Source of the DNA: Egbenema bharatensis
Lineage (GTDB): Bacteria > Cyanobacteriota > Cyanobacteriia > Elainellales > Elainellaceae
Length of the DNA: 64,000 nt
NCBI RefSeq assembly: GCF_048077055.1
Contig: NZ_CP182236.1
Location: forward strand, 7,068,001 to 7,132,000
Direction of reading: 5' to 3'
The first letter of the stretch is position 1. The number at the start of each line of letters is the position of its first letter. The notes under the pieces are model-generated. The model ran no database searches, was not told where the DNA came from, and saw nothing but the letters and a program-made list of their open reading frames with translations. A program made the translations under genes and the position numbers. Shown in pieces: positions 8,813-19,159 of the stretch.

Positions 8813-10398
8813 GTAGATCACCATTGCTATGGTAAAAATCACCAATACGATCGCCTGAATTCGGTAGTTCAGCCACCAGGGAGTGCCTTCCAGCTCTTCC
8901 GACTCTTCCCGCCAGGTTCGGTCTGACCAGGTAATATCAGCGATCGCCTGACGATCGGGAGCCGGGGTCATGAGGGTGACTCCCACCAGCAGGGCAACGC
9001 TAAACAGCAGGATCAATCCGGTGGCATAGAGAAACTGGAGATCGTAAAGTTCCATAATTTCGCCAACTACGAACATGGCAATGCTTACCGGAATCCCAAC
9101 TGCCAGGGTGACAAATGCGGCATGGCGAGTCGTGCGTCGCCAGAGTAAGCCACCCAGGAAGACGGTGACGACGGGCATGGTGATGTGACCCAGGAAGGAC
9201 TGGAAGTATTCTACGATCGTCGGGAAATTGGCGATTTGGGGAGCCCAGATCACGGCCAACACCATAAACACACCGATCGTGACTCGTCCGTAAAACAGGA
9301 GTCGGCGTTCGCTCAGGTCGGGTTTGAGTTGGCGGACAAAATCATTGGTGACGAGGGATGATGCACCGTTGAGGGCAGAGTCTAAGGTAGACATCAGAGC
9401 TGCTACTAATGCCGCCAGTACCAGTCCCCGTAGTCCCACGGGCAACAGGTCAAAGGCCATCACCGCCAGACCATATCGGGATCGGGGAGATCAGGATAGA
9501 GCGATCGACCCATTGTGCCAGGTAAAATCAGCAGGAACAGGAGCGGCAGTTGCAATAGTCCGCAGAACAAAGCACCCCATCGTCCGTGATTAACGTTACG
9601 GGCAGACAGGACTTTTTGTACCACCACATGGTTGGTAATCCAGTAGTAAATCCCTAACCACAACACGCCGCTAAAGATGCCGGGCCAGGGCAAGAAATCA
9701 TCATCCGCTGGCTTGAATACCGTGAAACCATCGGGGGGAGCTGCATCAACGATCGCCTGCCAGGAACCCAACTGAGCCATCCCAACAAAAAAGATAACGC
9801 CGCCTGCAGTCAGCAATAGAATTCCCTGGATGGTATCTGTCACCATGACAGCAGACAGCCCGCCCAGAAGCACATAAATACCACCCAAAACTGCGATCGT
9901 CACAATTAACCAGAAAAGAGCAATATCGGGAAACAACAGTTGCAGTGTGATTGCTCCGGCATACATTGCTCCCGCAGAGTCAATGAACATAGCCGTGAAT
10001 ATAGTAAATGCCGAGAATAGAACCCGCGATCGACCGTCATATCGCTTTTCTAAAAACTCCGGCATTGTTGAAACTTTAGAATGCAAATAGTATGGCAAGA
10101 TGAATACAGCAAAGAAACACAGTACTAATGTTGCCATCCATTCATAGTTCCAGACGCTAATCCCGTCATCGTATCCGGCTCCTGCCAGTCCTACATAAGA
10201 TGTACCGGATAGATTCGCTGCCATTAACGCGAACCCAATTAAGAACCAATTACTACCCCTTCCTCCTAAGAAAAAACTCTCCTGATCTTCTTTTTTTCGC
10301 CCAATCCAGAACCCGATCGCCAACACGCCAATCACATAGGCAATCAAAATTCCCAGATCTAAGCCTGTTAGTTCAAATTGAATATTTGCCTCTTCCAT
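8804..10398 (-). CDS. Sodium:solute symporter (SSS family), one frameshift
   Basis: Joined, the two frames give about 532 residues with roughly a dozen membrane helices, starting LGILIAYVIGVLAIGFWIG. YVGLAGAGYDDG, MFIDSAGAMYAGA and LVAALMSTLDSALNGASSL match core helices of SGLT-like sodium:solute symporters in the inner membrane. The substrate cannot be read from sequence. The break is near 9464: restoring one C (TGGC to TGGCC in coding sense) gives PDMVWPVMAFDLLP, continuous with the second frame. Both halves are well conserved, so a single-base deletion error is the simplest explanation. The last codons lie in a repeat. Confidence 0.85.
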
Positions 10399-10520
10399 TT
10401 TTTAAAAACCATGATGGGAATAAAAAAAACTGCAAAGCCAGACGATCGCTGACTTGCTGCAAATGACAAGACGATCGCCTTCTGTTATGTGTGATACATA
10501 AGCTGGATATTGGGTATCCT

Positions 10521-10535
10521 ATTAGCCTAGCTAAT
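10521..10535. promoter_or_regulatory. Palindrome upstream of the Nif11-type gene
   Basis: ATTAGC-CTA-GCTAAT is a perfect 6+6 inverted repeat in the divergent region between the symporter and the Nif11-type gene. Size and position would suit a dimeric regulator, but no binding protein is identified. AAGGAG-TGT-CTCCTT (10556-10570) is a second small palindrome nearby. The remaining sequence of this 326-bp region shows nothing else I can name. Confidence 0.35.
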
Positions 10536-10682
10536 ACCTCTACATCCCCCTCTCGAAGGAGTGTCTCCTTAGCTTCATCTACCTATGGAAAGAATCTAGA
10601 GTTTTAAGTACGCAAATTACTTTTTTCCATCATTATTTGCCGAACCTTCAGCTTTTGTTAAGCCACGCCCCCCAAACAGCCT

Positions 10683-10691
10683 TGATATAAT
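10683..10691 (+). promoter_or_regulatory. Extended -10 promoter element for the Nif11-type gene
   Basis: TGATATAAT matches the extended -10 consensus TGnTATAAT and lies 33 nt before the ATG. No good -35 hexamer stands 16-18 nt upstream, which fits an extended -10 promoter. The transcript would start near 10698. Confidence 0.5.
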
Positions 10692-10724
10692 TTGGGCAAC
10701 CTATAGAGTAGGGCAGCATTAATC

Positions 10725-11111
10725 ATGGCAACTGTAGCAGTACTAGAGTTCATGCAAAAGACCGCTGAAAATGAAGCTTTACGGCAGCAGCTAGAAGCCC
10801 TATTAGGGGTTGGTGATGGCAATATTAGCAGTGAAGCTGAATTGGATGCAGAAGAGTCAGTGGCGCTGGAAGAACGTGCTCCACTGGTAGCAGAATTTGC
10901 AGCAAAGAATGGTTACGATTTTTCGGTAGACGATTTACTCACCGTTGTGAATGCGTTTCAAAAGCATCAGTCTGGTGAAATGTCGGATGAGGATTTTGCT
11001 GAGTTAATTGGCACGGCGATCGTCGATGAAGGGGGGGATATGAATCCCAAAGTCGCCAATCCGTTGAACCGGTTGGGTCGGTATTTGTCGAAGACGTATT
11101 TGGGATATTGA
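10725..11111 (+). CDS. Nif11-type leader-like protein
   Basis: 128 residues. The N-terminus (VLEFMQKTAENEALRQQLE), then LVAEFAAKNGYDFSVDDLL and an acidic helix (SGEMSDEDFAELIG) follow the Nif11/N11P leader pattern. Such leaders precede core peptides of ribosomally made natural products and often end in Gly-Gly; here VDEGGDMNPK fits that position, leaving a tail ending SKTYLGY. The tail has no cysteine and few Ser/Thr, and no lanthipeptide synthetase, radical SAM enzyme or peptidase-exporter is nearby. It may be a stand-alone Nif11-domain protein, not a true precursor. It has its own promoter. Confidence 0.7.
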   Translation: MATVAVLEFMQKTAENEALRQQLEALLGVGDGNISSEAELDAEESVALEERAPLVAEFAAKNGYDFSVDDLLTVVNAFQKHQSGEMSDEDFAELIGTAIVDEGGDMNPKVANPLNRLGRYLSKTYLGY

Positions 11112-11270
11112 GTTAAAGGGGGTCGGGGGTTTGGGATCACGAATCCGGACTTCTCACCTGAAATGGCGAACAGGGATCATGGTGGATGGCGATCGGTCTG
11201 TATGGATCCCCGTTGAGTTAAGGGCGATTCGCGATTCGCCCCTACTGACCTGATGATCCCCCGACCGCTC

Positions 11271-13043
11271 CTATCCCCATCCCGCTTGTTTCACCAACTT
11301 CATGAAGTTTCGCTTGGCTTTGTAGGTGCGTTGCAGATGGGCAACCCACTGTTCAAACTCCTGGGCGCGATCGAGTCGTACCATCAGCTCGCGGGACTTG
11401 CGGAGGAATTCAACGGCATCCGCGTAGGCCTGATTATTGGTTTGTTGAATCAGGGGTTCAACCTGTTTCTGATAGATCGGCAGAACCTCTTCAGGATGAT
11501 CTGCTTTACGCAGTTCGGCCAGTTTGAACCACAGTTTTTGACTACATCCGCCTGCCTGCGCTTCAATCCATGCCTGTTCTGGGTTCCCTTCCCACAGGAA
11601 AATTTCCACCAGGGTGGAGTGGTCGTGCAAGGAGTATCCGTAACTGGTTCGCTGCTGTTTACCGGAAGCAACCTGTTCTCGGACATAGGACAAGGCCCGA
11701 TCGCGCCACTCAGCCCAATCATGGTGCTTTTCAGCCTGTTCTTTAAGCCGTTGATAGCTTCCCAGGTGAGCCATCTGTTTAAAGGCATTCCAGATTAAAT
11801 CGATCGCTTGATCAAACCGTCCGCGTCGTTCGTATTCTTCAACCAGAAATTCTCGGAGTTGGGCATCGGGGCGATCGGGAAACGTCTGCATTCCCTGCTC
11901 TGCCCATTCCAGCGCCTGATCCGGCTCTCCGGTTTGCTGATAGAGTTTGGCGATCGCCAGATAATTGGCAGGGCGGGAGAGATCGCGTTTTTTGATGGCA
12001 ATCAAAGCTTCCAGATCCTGAGACTGTTGCGCCAAATTTTCCATCATCCGCGTCAACTGCCACCGGGCACTGGAAAAGCTGGCGCGAGACTGACTGGCAT
12101 TAAGCGGCGGGAGTTTTTCCCATTCTGCCTCTACCAATTGACGGTAGCGATCGATGCCCCGTTTGCCCAGGACTGCGGCATAGGTGTTGATAGCACTATC
12201 AAACATTCCAAAACCGGATTGCATCTCCCCCTCAAACAAGCGTTCTGCCAGGGTTTCGGGATCGGGTTTTACCTCCAGACAAGCCCTATAGTGTAACTCC
12301 TGCAACTGCTCCATCAGGGGAGTCATATGTCCATCGGAATCGTCCACTGAGTTGAGGGACTCTTCAAACAGCGGGAAGGTATACTCGCACAGCTCCATCA
12401 CCTCCTGAGCATAGCCTGCTTCTAGCAAGTCTTCCAGGGAGTCGAAGGCAGTTGAAACGCCCTCGGCATAGCTGTAGGCTTCGTAATAACCAATAAAACT
12501 CCCCGGACGAATTGCATTGCGGAGGGCCCGTTCAAAGGTTTTGATATTAATGCGCTCAGCCCGAGTGGCTGCTTTCATAATCAACGCTTCCTGCCACTGG
12601 GCATCGTCCATTGCCCGATCGATCACCATTTTGACCAGATCGTCTTTATTTAACCCCTTGAGATAGGTTGCCACATCCTCCATCGTGGTCATACGAGACG
12701 ATCGCTTTCGGGGAACGGGTGCCGCCACATCCCCTTCTGCTAAATCAGCAATGACCTCTGGATTTCGCAACCAGGTTAAACCCACTGCCACACAATGCTT
12801 ACAGCAGGCTCCTTCCGCTCCCAGGGGACAGGTGCAATCATAGTCCAGCTCCTCCCCTTCCACCCAGAGTTGCACCCGATACTCCTCAGTTCCCGCCACC
12901 TGAGCCGTCAGCACCCCATCGTATTCTGCCAGTGAGCCAACTTGTCCTCGGCGGAAATAGTCCTCACCGCGCTGGAAGTAGAGATCACCCGCCAGATCCA
13001 GCAATCGATCGCGGGTCAGAATGTCAGCCAGTGGTGATGCCAT
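11271..13043 (-). CDS. SWIM zinc finger family protein with TPR-like C-terminal region
   Basis: About 590 residues from the ATG at 13043; the frame is open to 13184, but the extra 47 residues are low complexity and look non-coding. The SWIM zinc motif CxCx(n)CxH is seen near residues 70-90 (DCTCPLGAEGACCKHCVAVG). The rest is mostly helical with repeated pairs resembling TPR/HAT units (YLAIAKLYQQTGEPDQALEW). SWIM domains bind DNA or proteins; the partner is unknown. Divergent from thrS. Confidence 0.85.
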   Translation of the reverse strand: MASPLADILTRDRLLDLAGDLYFQRGEDYFRRGQVGSLAEYDGVLTAQVAGTEEYRVQLWVEGEELDYDCTCPLGAEGACCKHCVAVGLTWLRNPEVIADLAEGDVAAPVPRKRSSRMTTMEDVATYLKGLNKDDLVKMVIDRAMDDAQWQEALIMKAATRAERINIKTFERALRNAIRPGSFIGYYEAYSYAEGVSTAFDSLEDLLEAGYAQEVMELCEYTFPLFEESLNSVDDSDGHMTPLMEQLQELHYRACLEVKPDPETLAERLFEGEMQSGFGMFDSAINTYAAVLGKRGIDRYRQLVEAEWEKLPPLNASQSRASFSSARWQLTRMMENLAQQSQDLEALIAIKKRDLSRPANYLAIAKLYQQTGEPDQALEWAEQGMQTFPDRPDAQLREFLVEEYERRGRFDQAIDLIWNAFKQMAHLGSYQRLKEQAEKHHDWAEWRDRALSYVREQVASGKQQRTSYGYSLHDHSTLVEIFLWEGNPEQAWIEAQAGGCSQKLWFKLAELRKADHPEEVLPIYQKQVEPLIQQTNNQAYADAVEFLRKSRELMVRLDRAQEFEQWVAHLQRTYKAKRNFMKLVKQAGWG

Positions 13044-13227
13044 ACGCCAATCTGGAGAGGGACTGCATAGAATAGGGAAATGATAGCAACTCTTTGGATA
13101 GGTGAAGGCAATTTGCCCTTGCCCTGATCCTGGAACGGGCGAATCGCAATTCGCCCCTACCCCCCCTCGATCGCCTACAATCAACCTTGTCGTATCTCTA
13201 TTTGAACTAACCCACTCTTACGAACCC

Positions 13228-15036
13228 ATGTCTCAGTCAGCACCCGCCGAAAAAATCCACCTGCCGAAGACCAGCGAATCTGAGCAACTCAAAAAGATCC
13301 GCCACACCACCTCCCATGTCATGGCGATGGCGGTTCAGAAGCTATTTCCCAAGGCGCAAGTGACGATCGGCCCCTGGATTGAGAATGGCTTCTACTATGA
13401 CTTTGATAGCCCAGAACCCTTTACCGAGAAGGATCTGAAAGCCATTAAGAAAGAAATGGCGAAGATTATCCGGCGGAAGTTGCCCGTGGTTCGGGAAGAG
13501 GTGACGCGGCAGGAAGCAGAGCACCGGATTCAGTCGATCAAAGAGCCGTATAAGCTGGAAATTCTCTCAGACATTAAGGGCGATCCCATCACGATCTACC
13601 ACCTGGGGGAAGAATGGTGGGATCTGTGTGCCGGGCCGCACCTGGAAAATACGAGCGAGCTGAACCCCGATGCGATCGACCTGGAAAATGTCGCCGGAGC
13701 CTACTGGCGCGGGGATGAAACCAAGGCCCAACTCCAGCGAATTTATGGCACGGCCTGGGAAACTCCGGAGCAATTAGCGGAATACAAACGCCGTAAGGAA
13801 GAAGCCCTGCGTCGGGATCATCGTCGCCTGGGGAAAGAGTTGGGGCTGTTCATTTTTGCGGATCCGGTGGGCCGGGGTTGCCCCTGTGGACTCCTAAAGG
13901 AACGGTGCTGCGATCGACCCTGGAGGATTTCCTGAAGCAGGAACAGCTAAAGCGGGGCTATCTTCCTGTGGTTACGCCGCATATTGCCCGGATTGATTTG
14001 TTTAAGATTTCTGGCCACTGGCAGAAGTATCAGGAAGATATGTTTCCGATGATGGCGGAGGATGATCAGTCCCGTCTATCGGAGCAGGGCTTTGTCTTGA
14101 AGCCGATGAACTGCCCATTCCACATCCAGATCTACAAGAGTCAGTTGCGCTCCTACCGCGAGTTACCGATTCGATTAGCGGAATTCGGCACCGTTTATCG
14201 CTATGAGCAATCGGGCGAGTTGGGCGGCTTAACGCGCGTGCGGGGCTTCACCGTGGATGACTCCCACCTGTTCGTGACACCAGAGCAGTTGGAGACGGAA
14301 TTCCTTAAGGTGGTAGACCTGATCCTGTCGGTCTTCAACAGCCTGCGACTAAAGAACTTTAAGGCCCGTCTCAGCTTCCGCGATCCAGACTCCGACAAAT
14401 ACATTGGCTCCGATGAGGCCTGGAACAAGGCGGAGGCAGCCATCCGTAATGCAGTGGAAACCCTGGAGATGGAACACTTCCTCGGTATTGGGGAAGCCGC
14501 TTTCTACGCCCCAAGCTGGACTTCATCTTCCAGGATGCCCTGGAGCGGGAATGGCAACTGGGAACGGTGCAGGTGGATTACAACTTGCCCGAACGGTTTG
14601 AGCTGGAGTATGTTGCAGAAGGCGGTAGCCGCGAACGACCCGTGATGATCCATCGGGCCCCCTTTGGCTCCCTGGAACGGTTGATCGGGATTCTGATCGA
14701 AGAATATGCCGGAGATTTCCCGCTGTGGCTGGCTCCCGTCCAGATTCGGCTGCTGTGCGTCACGGAGGATCAAATGTCCTTTGCGATGCAAACCGCAGAA
14801 AAAATGCGGCTTCTAGGGATTCGGGTGGAGGTCGATCGCAGTGGAGAACGCCTCGGTAAAATGATCCGCAACGCTGAGAAGGAAAAAATCCCGGTGATGG
14901 CGGTGATTGGGCCAAAGAGCTGGAGGCAAACGCTCTGAGCATTCGGACGCGGGCTTCTGGTGAACTGGGAGCGATTCCAGTCGATGAAGTGATCAACCGC
15001 ATGCAGGAAGCGGTGACAAATTACGCTGACTTTTAA
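13228..15036 (+). CDS. thrS: Threonine--tRNA ligase, three frameshifts
   Basis: Joining four frame segments gives about 603 residues, the usual size of cyanobacterial ThrRS forms lacking the N-terminal TGS domain. The start is ATG at 13228. The editing domain shows HTTSHVMAMAVQ and CAGPH; the class II core shows MNCPFH (zinc cysteine) and HRAPFGSLERL; an anticodon-binding domain ends near TNYADF. Breaks are at about 13871-13878 (one base lost in GGGCCGGGG), 14509-14512 (CCCC for CCCCC) and 14909-14911 (GGG for GGGG). Each one-base restoration rejoins perfectly conserved protein. The enzyme is essential, so these are almost certainly sequence errors. Confidence 0.9.
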
Positions 15037-15065
15037 TGGGGCAGGGCGGGGCACTAAAGCCTTTG

Positions 15066-15184
15066 AACCCACCCCTACCCCTCCCAGGAGGGGATTTTCG
15101 GACAGTTTGGAGGGGGCTGGAGTCCCCTAAAACCCTTCCAGGGGATTTCGGACATTCCCCTCTTGGGAGGGGCAAGGGGTGGGT
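15066..15184. repeat. Dispersed repeat family 2, copy 1 (long inverted repeat)
   Basis: Ends pair as ACCCACCCCTACCCCTCCCA and TGGGAGGGGCAAGGGGTGGGT, enclosing inner repeats (GGGGATTTTCGGACA and GGGGATTTCGGACA). The inferred structure is a long imperfect stem after thrS. A second copy lies at 40781-40884. Confidence 0.75.
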
Positions 15185-15222
15185 CGCTCGCCCAACATGG
15201 CGTTATAAGTTCCTGAATCGTT

Positions 15223-15933
15223 ATGAAACTAAAAATATTTTGCCTGGGCGGAGTGCTGGTGCTCTTGCTGGCGGGGTGTGGCACCCTTAACCGCTCCCAA
15301 CCCACTGCCTCCCCCCAATCTACCGCCGATGTCCTGTCTGATCCGATCGCCCAGGAGTCTCTCAGGGCTTTAGACACAAATGAATCTCCTGGGTTTTCTA
15401 CCCATGCTGAGTCTTCTGAGTCTCAACCCTCACCGAATCCAACCACTCCGGCAGTCATTGATACGGATCTGAACCCAACCCCGCGATCGAACGATGAAGC
15501 CCTGACCCTGGAGCGCGATTACGAACCGACTTCACCGCTGCCCAGCACGGGACAGGTGACCATCCGCGACAACATTCGGAATGTCTCCCTCGATCGCCTG
15601 ATTGCCGACTGTCCCACGGATACTGGCCCCTATGCCCTGGCAGAAAGTACGAATTACATCGTGCAAATCTGTTCCGCTGAATTTGATCCCTGGATGCCGA
15701 AATACTATCTGGGACGCACCAAAGCAGACGGCAGTGAGATTTGGCTGACGAACGAGGATCAGGACACCGCTCGCCAACTGATCTTCCCCAACGGCGACTA
15801 CACCTATGTGCTCTACCGCGATAGTGCCCGGCCCGATGAAACGAACGCCTACCTGGAGATTCATACACCAGAGGGTAAGGTTTACGCCGAAGCATTAATC
15901 TATTTGTACGAACGCAGCGATCGACCTTTTTGA
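15223..15933 (+). CDS. Hypothetical lipoprotein
   Basis: 236 residues with a lipoprotein signal: KLK, a hydrophobic core (IFCLGGVLVLLL) and lipobox LAGC (Cys19), so it should be exported and lipid-anchored. A Ser/Pro-rich linker of about 90 residues precedes a folded part starting VTIRDNIRNVSLDRLIAD, with CPTDTGPYALAESTNYIVQIC containing two cysteines that could form a disulfide. I do not recognise a named domain. It follows a repeat and stands alone on the + strand. Confidence 0.7.
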   Translation: MKLKIFCLGGVLVLLLAGCGTLNRSQPTASPQSTADVLSDPIAQESLRALDTNESPGFSTHAESSESQPSPNPTTPAVIDTDLNPTPRSNDEALTLERDYEPTSPLPSTGQVTIRDNIRNVSLDRLIADCPTDTGPYALAESTNYIVQICSAEFDPWMPKYYLGRTKADGSEIWLTNEDQDTARQLIFPNGDYTYVLYRDSARPDETNAYLEIHTPEGKVYAEALIYLYERSDRPF

Positions 15934-15964
15934 GAGAATTTTGGATTTTAGATTTCCCTTTTCA

Positions 15965-16029
15965 TACTTCCCTCTTCCCTCTTCCCTCTTCCCTCTTCCC
16001 TCTTCCCTCTTCCCTCTTCCCTCTTCCCT
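15965..16029 (+). repeat. Heptanucleotide short tandem repeat (TTCCCTC)n
   Basis: About nine near-perfect copies of the 7-mer CTTCCCT (65 bp). This is the short tandemly repeated repetitive class known from filamentous cyanobacteria. It lies 138 nt upstream of the acyl-CoA synthetase start. Confidence 0.9.
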
Positions 16030-16166
16030 TGCCGATCCAGTAGACAACTTGAAATTTTGCCTCGGTTCAGAGGGGGAAAGTCATAATAATGGCGAGTTCT
16101 CTCCAAAATTGTTGGTTCTTCGTGCTTGGACTTTCATCCTGCCCTTGTTGTGATTTTTTCTAAACC

Positions 16167-18130
16167 ATGCAGACTTCATCTCCCCGGATAACTGATCCCG
16201 TCAATGATATTCTGCGCCAGGGTGCTCGATCGTTAGATGCCATTTTTGCGCCCCAAACCGTTGCTGTGATTGGAGCGACGGAGCGATCGGGCAGTGTGGG
16301 GCGAACCGTGTTATGGAATTTAATTCAAAGTCCTTTTGGTGGAACGGTCTATCCCGTCAATCCCCACCGGCATAGCGTGTTGGGCATCAAAGCCTATCCC
16401 CGCATTAGCGATGTACCAGAGTTAGTTGACCTGGCGATCGTAGTGACACCTGCCGCAACGGTGCCGAATGTGATCCGCGATTGTGTGGAGGCGGGGGTGA
16501 AGGGGGCCATTATTATTTCGGCTGGATTTAGGGAAATTGGCGCGGCAGGCATTGCCCTGGAACAACAGGTTTTAGCTGAAGCGCGACGGGGCAGGATGCG
16601 GATTATTGGCCCAACTGCCTGGGGATCATGAGTCCTCACACCGGGTTAAATGCCACCTTTGCCAGTACCACGGCCCAACCGGGAAACGTTGCCTTTATCA
16701 GTCAGAGTGGGGCCCTTTGTACTTCCATTCTGGACTGGAGTTTGCGAGAAAACGTCGGCTTCAGTGCCTTTGTCTCGATCGGTTCCATGCTGGATGTGAA
16801 CTGGGGAGATTTGATTGACTACCTGGGAGCTGATCCCCACACCCAGAGCATTGTGATTTATATGGAGTCGATCGGGGAGGCGCGATCGTTTCTCTCGGCG
16901 GCGCGGGAGGTGGCTCTGACGAAGCCGATTATTGTGATTAAAGCCGGACGAACGGCGGCGGCCGCCCAGGCCGCAGCGTCCCATACAGGGGCACTGGCCA
17001 GTAGCGATGATGTCCTGGATGCCGCCTTCCGGCGATGCGGCGTGTTGCGGGTGAATCGGATCGACGACCTGTTCAACATGGCAGAGGTGTTGTCCAAGGA
17101 ACCCCGACCCAGGGGACGACGGTTGACCATCTTAACCAACGCGGGTGGTCCCGGTGTGATTGCTACGGATGCCTTGATGGGCGGTGGCGGTGAACTGGCT
17201 GAACTTTCAGAACCCACGATCGCTGCCCTAAATGAAATTCTGCCGCCCCACTGGAGTCACCATAACCCGGTGGATATTTTGGGGGATGCCGACCCCGATC
17301 GCTATGCCCAGGCGATCGACATCATCGCCCAAGATCCCAATAGTGATGGCTTGCTGGTGATCCTTACCCCCCAGTCCATGACCGATCCCACTGCCACGGC
17401 TATGAAACTGACGGATTGGGTTCAGTCTCAGGCAGCCGCAAAGGCTAAAAATCCTCAGTTCGTGTCCTTTACGGCCTCAACCCCTCGTGTTCAACCCCAC
17501 ACCAAGACCCTGCTGGCCAGTTGGATGGGGGGGCGGGAAGTGGCAGAGGGGGAAGCGGTTTTGAACCAGGCGGGAATCTTCACCTTTCCCTTTCCAGACA
17601 CTGCCGCTCAGGTCTTCAACTATATGTGGCACTATAGCTACAACCTGCGGGGATTGTATGAAACACCGTCCTTATCGGGCGTAGAAGACCAGGAAAATCG
17701 CCAACTGGCCGAGCAGTTGATTCAGTCGGTGCGATCGGCGGGGCGAACCCTCCTGACAGAGTACGAATCCAAGCGGTTGTTGTCTGCCTACGGTATTCCA
17801 GTGGTGGATACGCGAGTGGCGGTGACTGAGGATCGGGCGGTGGAATTGGCGGATGAAATTGGCTATCCAGTCGTCTTAAAGCTGTTCTCCCAAACCATTA
17901 CTCATAAGACCGATGTGGGGGGAGTGCGACTGAACCTGCCGGATCCGGAAACGGTGCGAAAAGCCTATCGGGCGATCGAAGGTTCAGTGTCTCAAAAGGT
18001 TGGCGTGGAGCATTTTGGCGGAGTCACGGTGCAACCCATGCTGAAGTTGGCAGGCTATGAGCTAATCATCGGCAGCAGTTTTGATCCGCAATTTGGCTCG
18101 GTGCTGCTGTTTGGGACAGGGGGACAACTG
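16167..18130 (+). pseudogene. Acetate--CoA ligase (ADP-forming)-type synthetase, frameshifted and 3'-truncated
   Basis: The protein begins with a CoA-binding Rossmann domain (VAVIGATERSGSVGRTVL), has the succinyl-CoA ligase-like domain with catalytic-type SHTGALASS, and an ATP-grasp domain (YGIPVVDTRV, KLFSQTITHKTDVGGV). Full-length cyanobacterial relatives are about 900 residues and end in a GNAT domain; here homology stops after LLFGTGGQL. One base is missing at 16610-16612 (restoring CCCC gives IIGPNCLGIM). The 3' break abuts the truncated Wzz gene on the other strand, so about 250 residues including the GNAT domain are absent. Frameshift is a probable error; truncation may be real or misassembly. 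Confidence 0.8.
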
Positions 18131-18884
18131 CCTGTCGGGGGTCAAGCCCAACTCGCGCCTGCAATTCCTGCACTCGTGCCGTTGCTTCAACCAACTGCGA
18201 CTGAGCTTGGGCAATTTGCTGTTCCAGGGTTGCAATGATATTGACCGCCGCAGAAGCCTCCTCCTCCAGAACAATAATATTGTTTTGCTCCCGAAAGCGT
18301 CGCAGTGCCCGATCTGCTTCCTGAACCGCGGACTCAGTTCGGGGTAGTTGAGAAGCGATGAATTCCCGTGCCGCTGCGGTTTCCGCCCGGTTAGACTGCA
18401 CATTCTCCTGGAGATAAATCTCCATCAAGCGATTCACGACTGAAGCAGCTAACTCAGGATCCTCCGATTTGTAAGCAATTCTTAGAACATCTGTTCCCGG
18501 TATTCCCCGAACTTCAAGGTTTCGATTTAAGTCTTCCGGTTTTAACAAAGCCCCCTCATCATCCCGCAAACTCAGAGAATTAATGGTTTCCTGAAGGATT
18601 GGCGTAGAACTAACGATCTGGGCCTGGGTGTCCAGAGGATTGTTGTTAAGCCCTAAAGCTTCAAGTCGTCCGATTTCTTCTGCTAATCCTGTCAATGCAG
18701 AAGTCCGGTTTGATCTGAACAACAGTTGCCCAGCCGCTTGATAAGTTGGCCTGCGAGAAAGTGCATAGAGTGATGCAAGCGTCAAAACAGCTCCAAAGAC
18801 ACCCAATGCTGGCAGCCAGCGACGCTTAATGACTAACCAATATTTTTGCAGATCAATTTCTTCAATGTAGTCTCTAGACTCCAT
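18131..18884 (-). CDS. Wzz/GumC-type polysaccharide chain-length protein, 3'-truncated
   Basis: From the ATG at 18884 about 250 residues are intact: the Wzz domain (YIEEIDLQKYWLVIKRRWLP, then a membrane helix LGVFGAVLTLASLYALS), a periplasmic alpha/beta part (LEVRGIPGTDVLRIAYKS) and a coiled coil (ATLEQQIAQAQSQLVEATAR). Members control chain length in exopolysaccharide export and may carry a C-terminal tyrosine kinase. Homology ends after LDPRQAV; the second coiled coil, second membrane helix and any kinase are missing, and the frame runs into acyl-CoA synthetase sequence until a stop at 18066. GTG-type alternative starts exist upstream. Confidence 0.75.
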
Positions 18885-19159
18885 AGATACCGACCTCAAT
18901 TCAGAGGGTAACTAAATATACTGATTTCGGAGTCAAACTCAGTTCAACTCACATAAGCTCTGAGAGCAAGCATTGACCTGCTGCAAACAACTCTTGCCTG
19001 TCAACGAAACGAAAGAGCTAGTCAAATAACCGCACTTTGCATAACACACCTGATTTAATCAGCAGTATAGGGGCAGCCTCGACATAAACTCAATTAAAAT
19101 CGTGATAGATTCTGTAAATTTTGTGTGAATTTCTCCGTGTAATCCGCGAACTTTCCCTT

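Noticed and set aside
13102..13227. N-terminal extension of thrS and of the SWIM protein
   Set aside because: The ThrRS start at 13228 and the SWIM start at 13043 fit homology; the extra residues are low complexity.
18066..18130. Apparent C-terminus of the Wzz protein and of the synthetase beyond the junction
   Set aside because: These residues are antisense translations of the other gene, so I excluded them from both calls.
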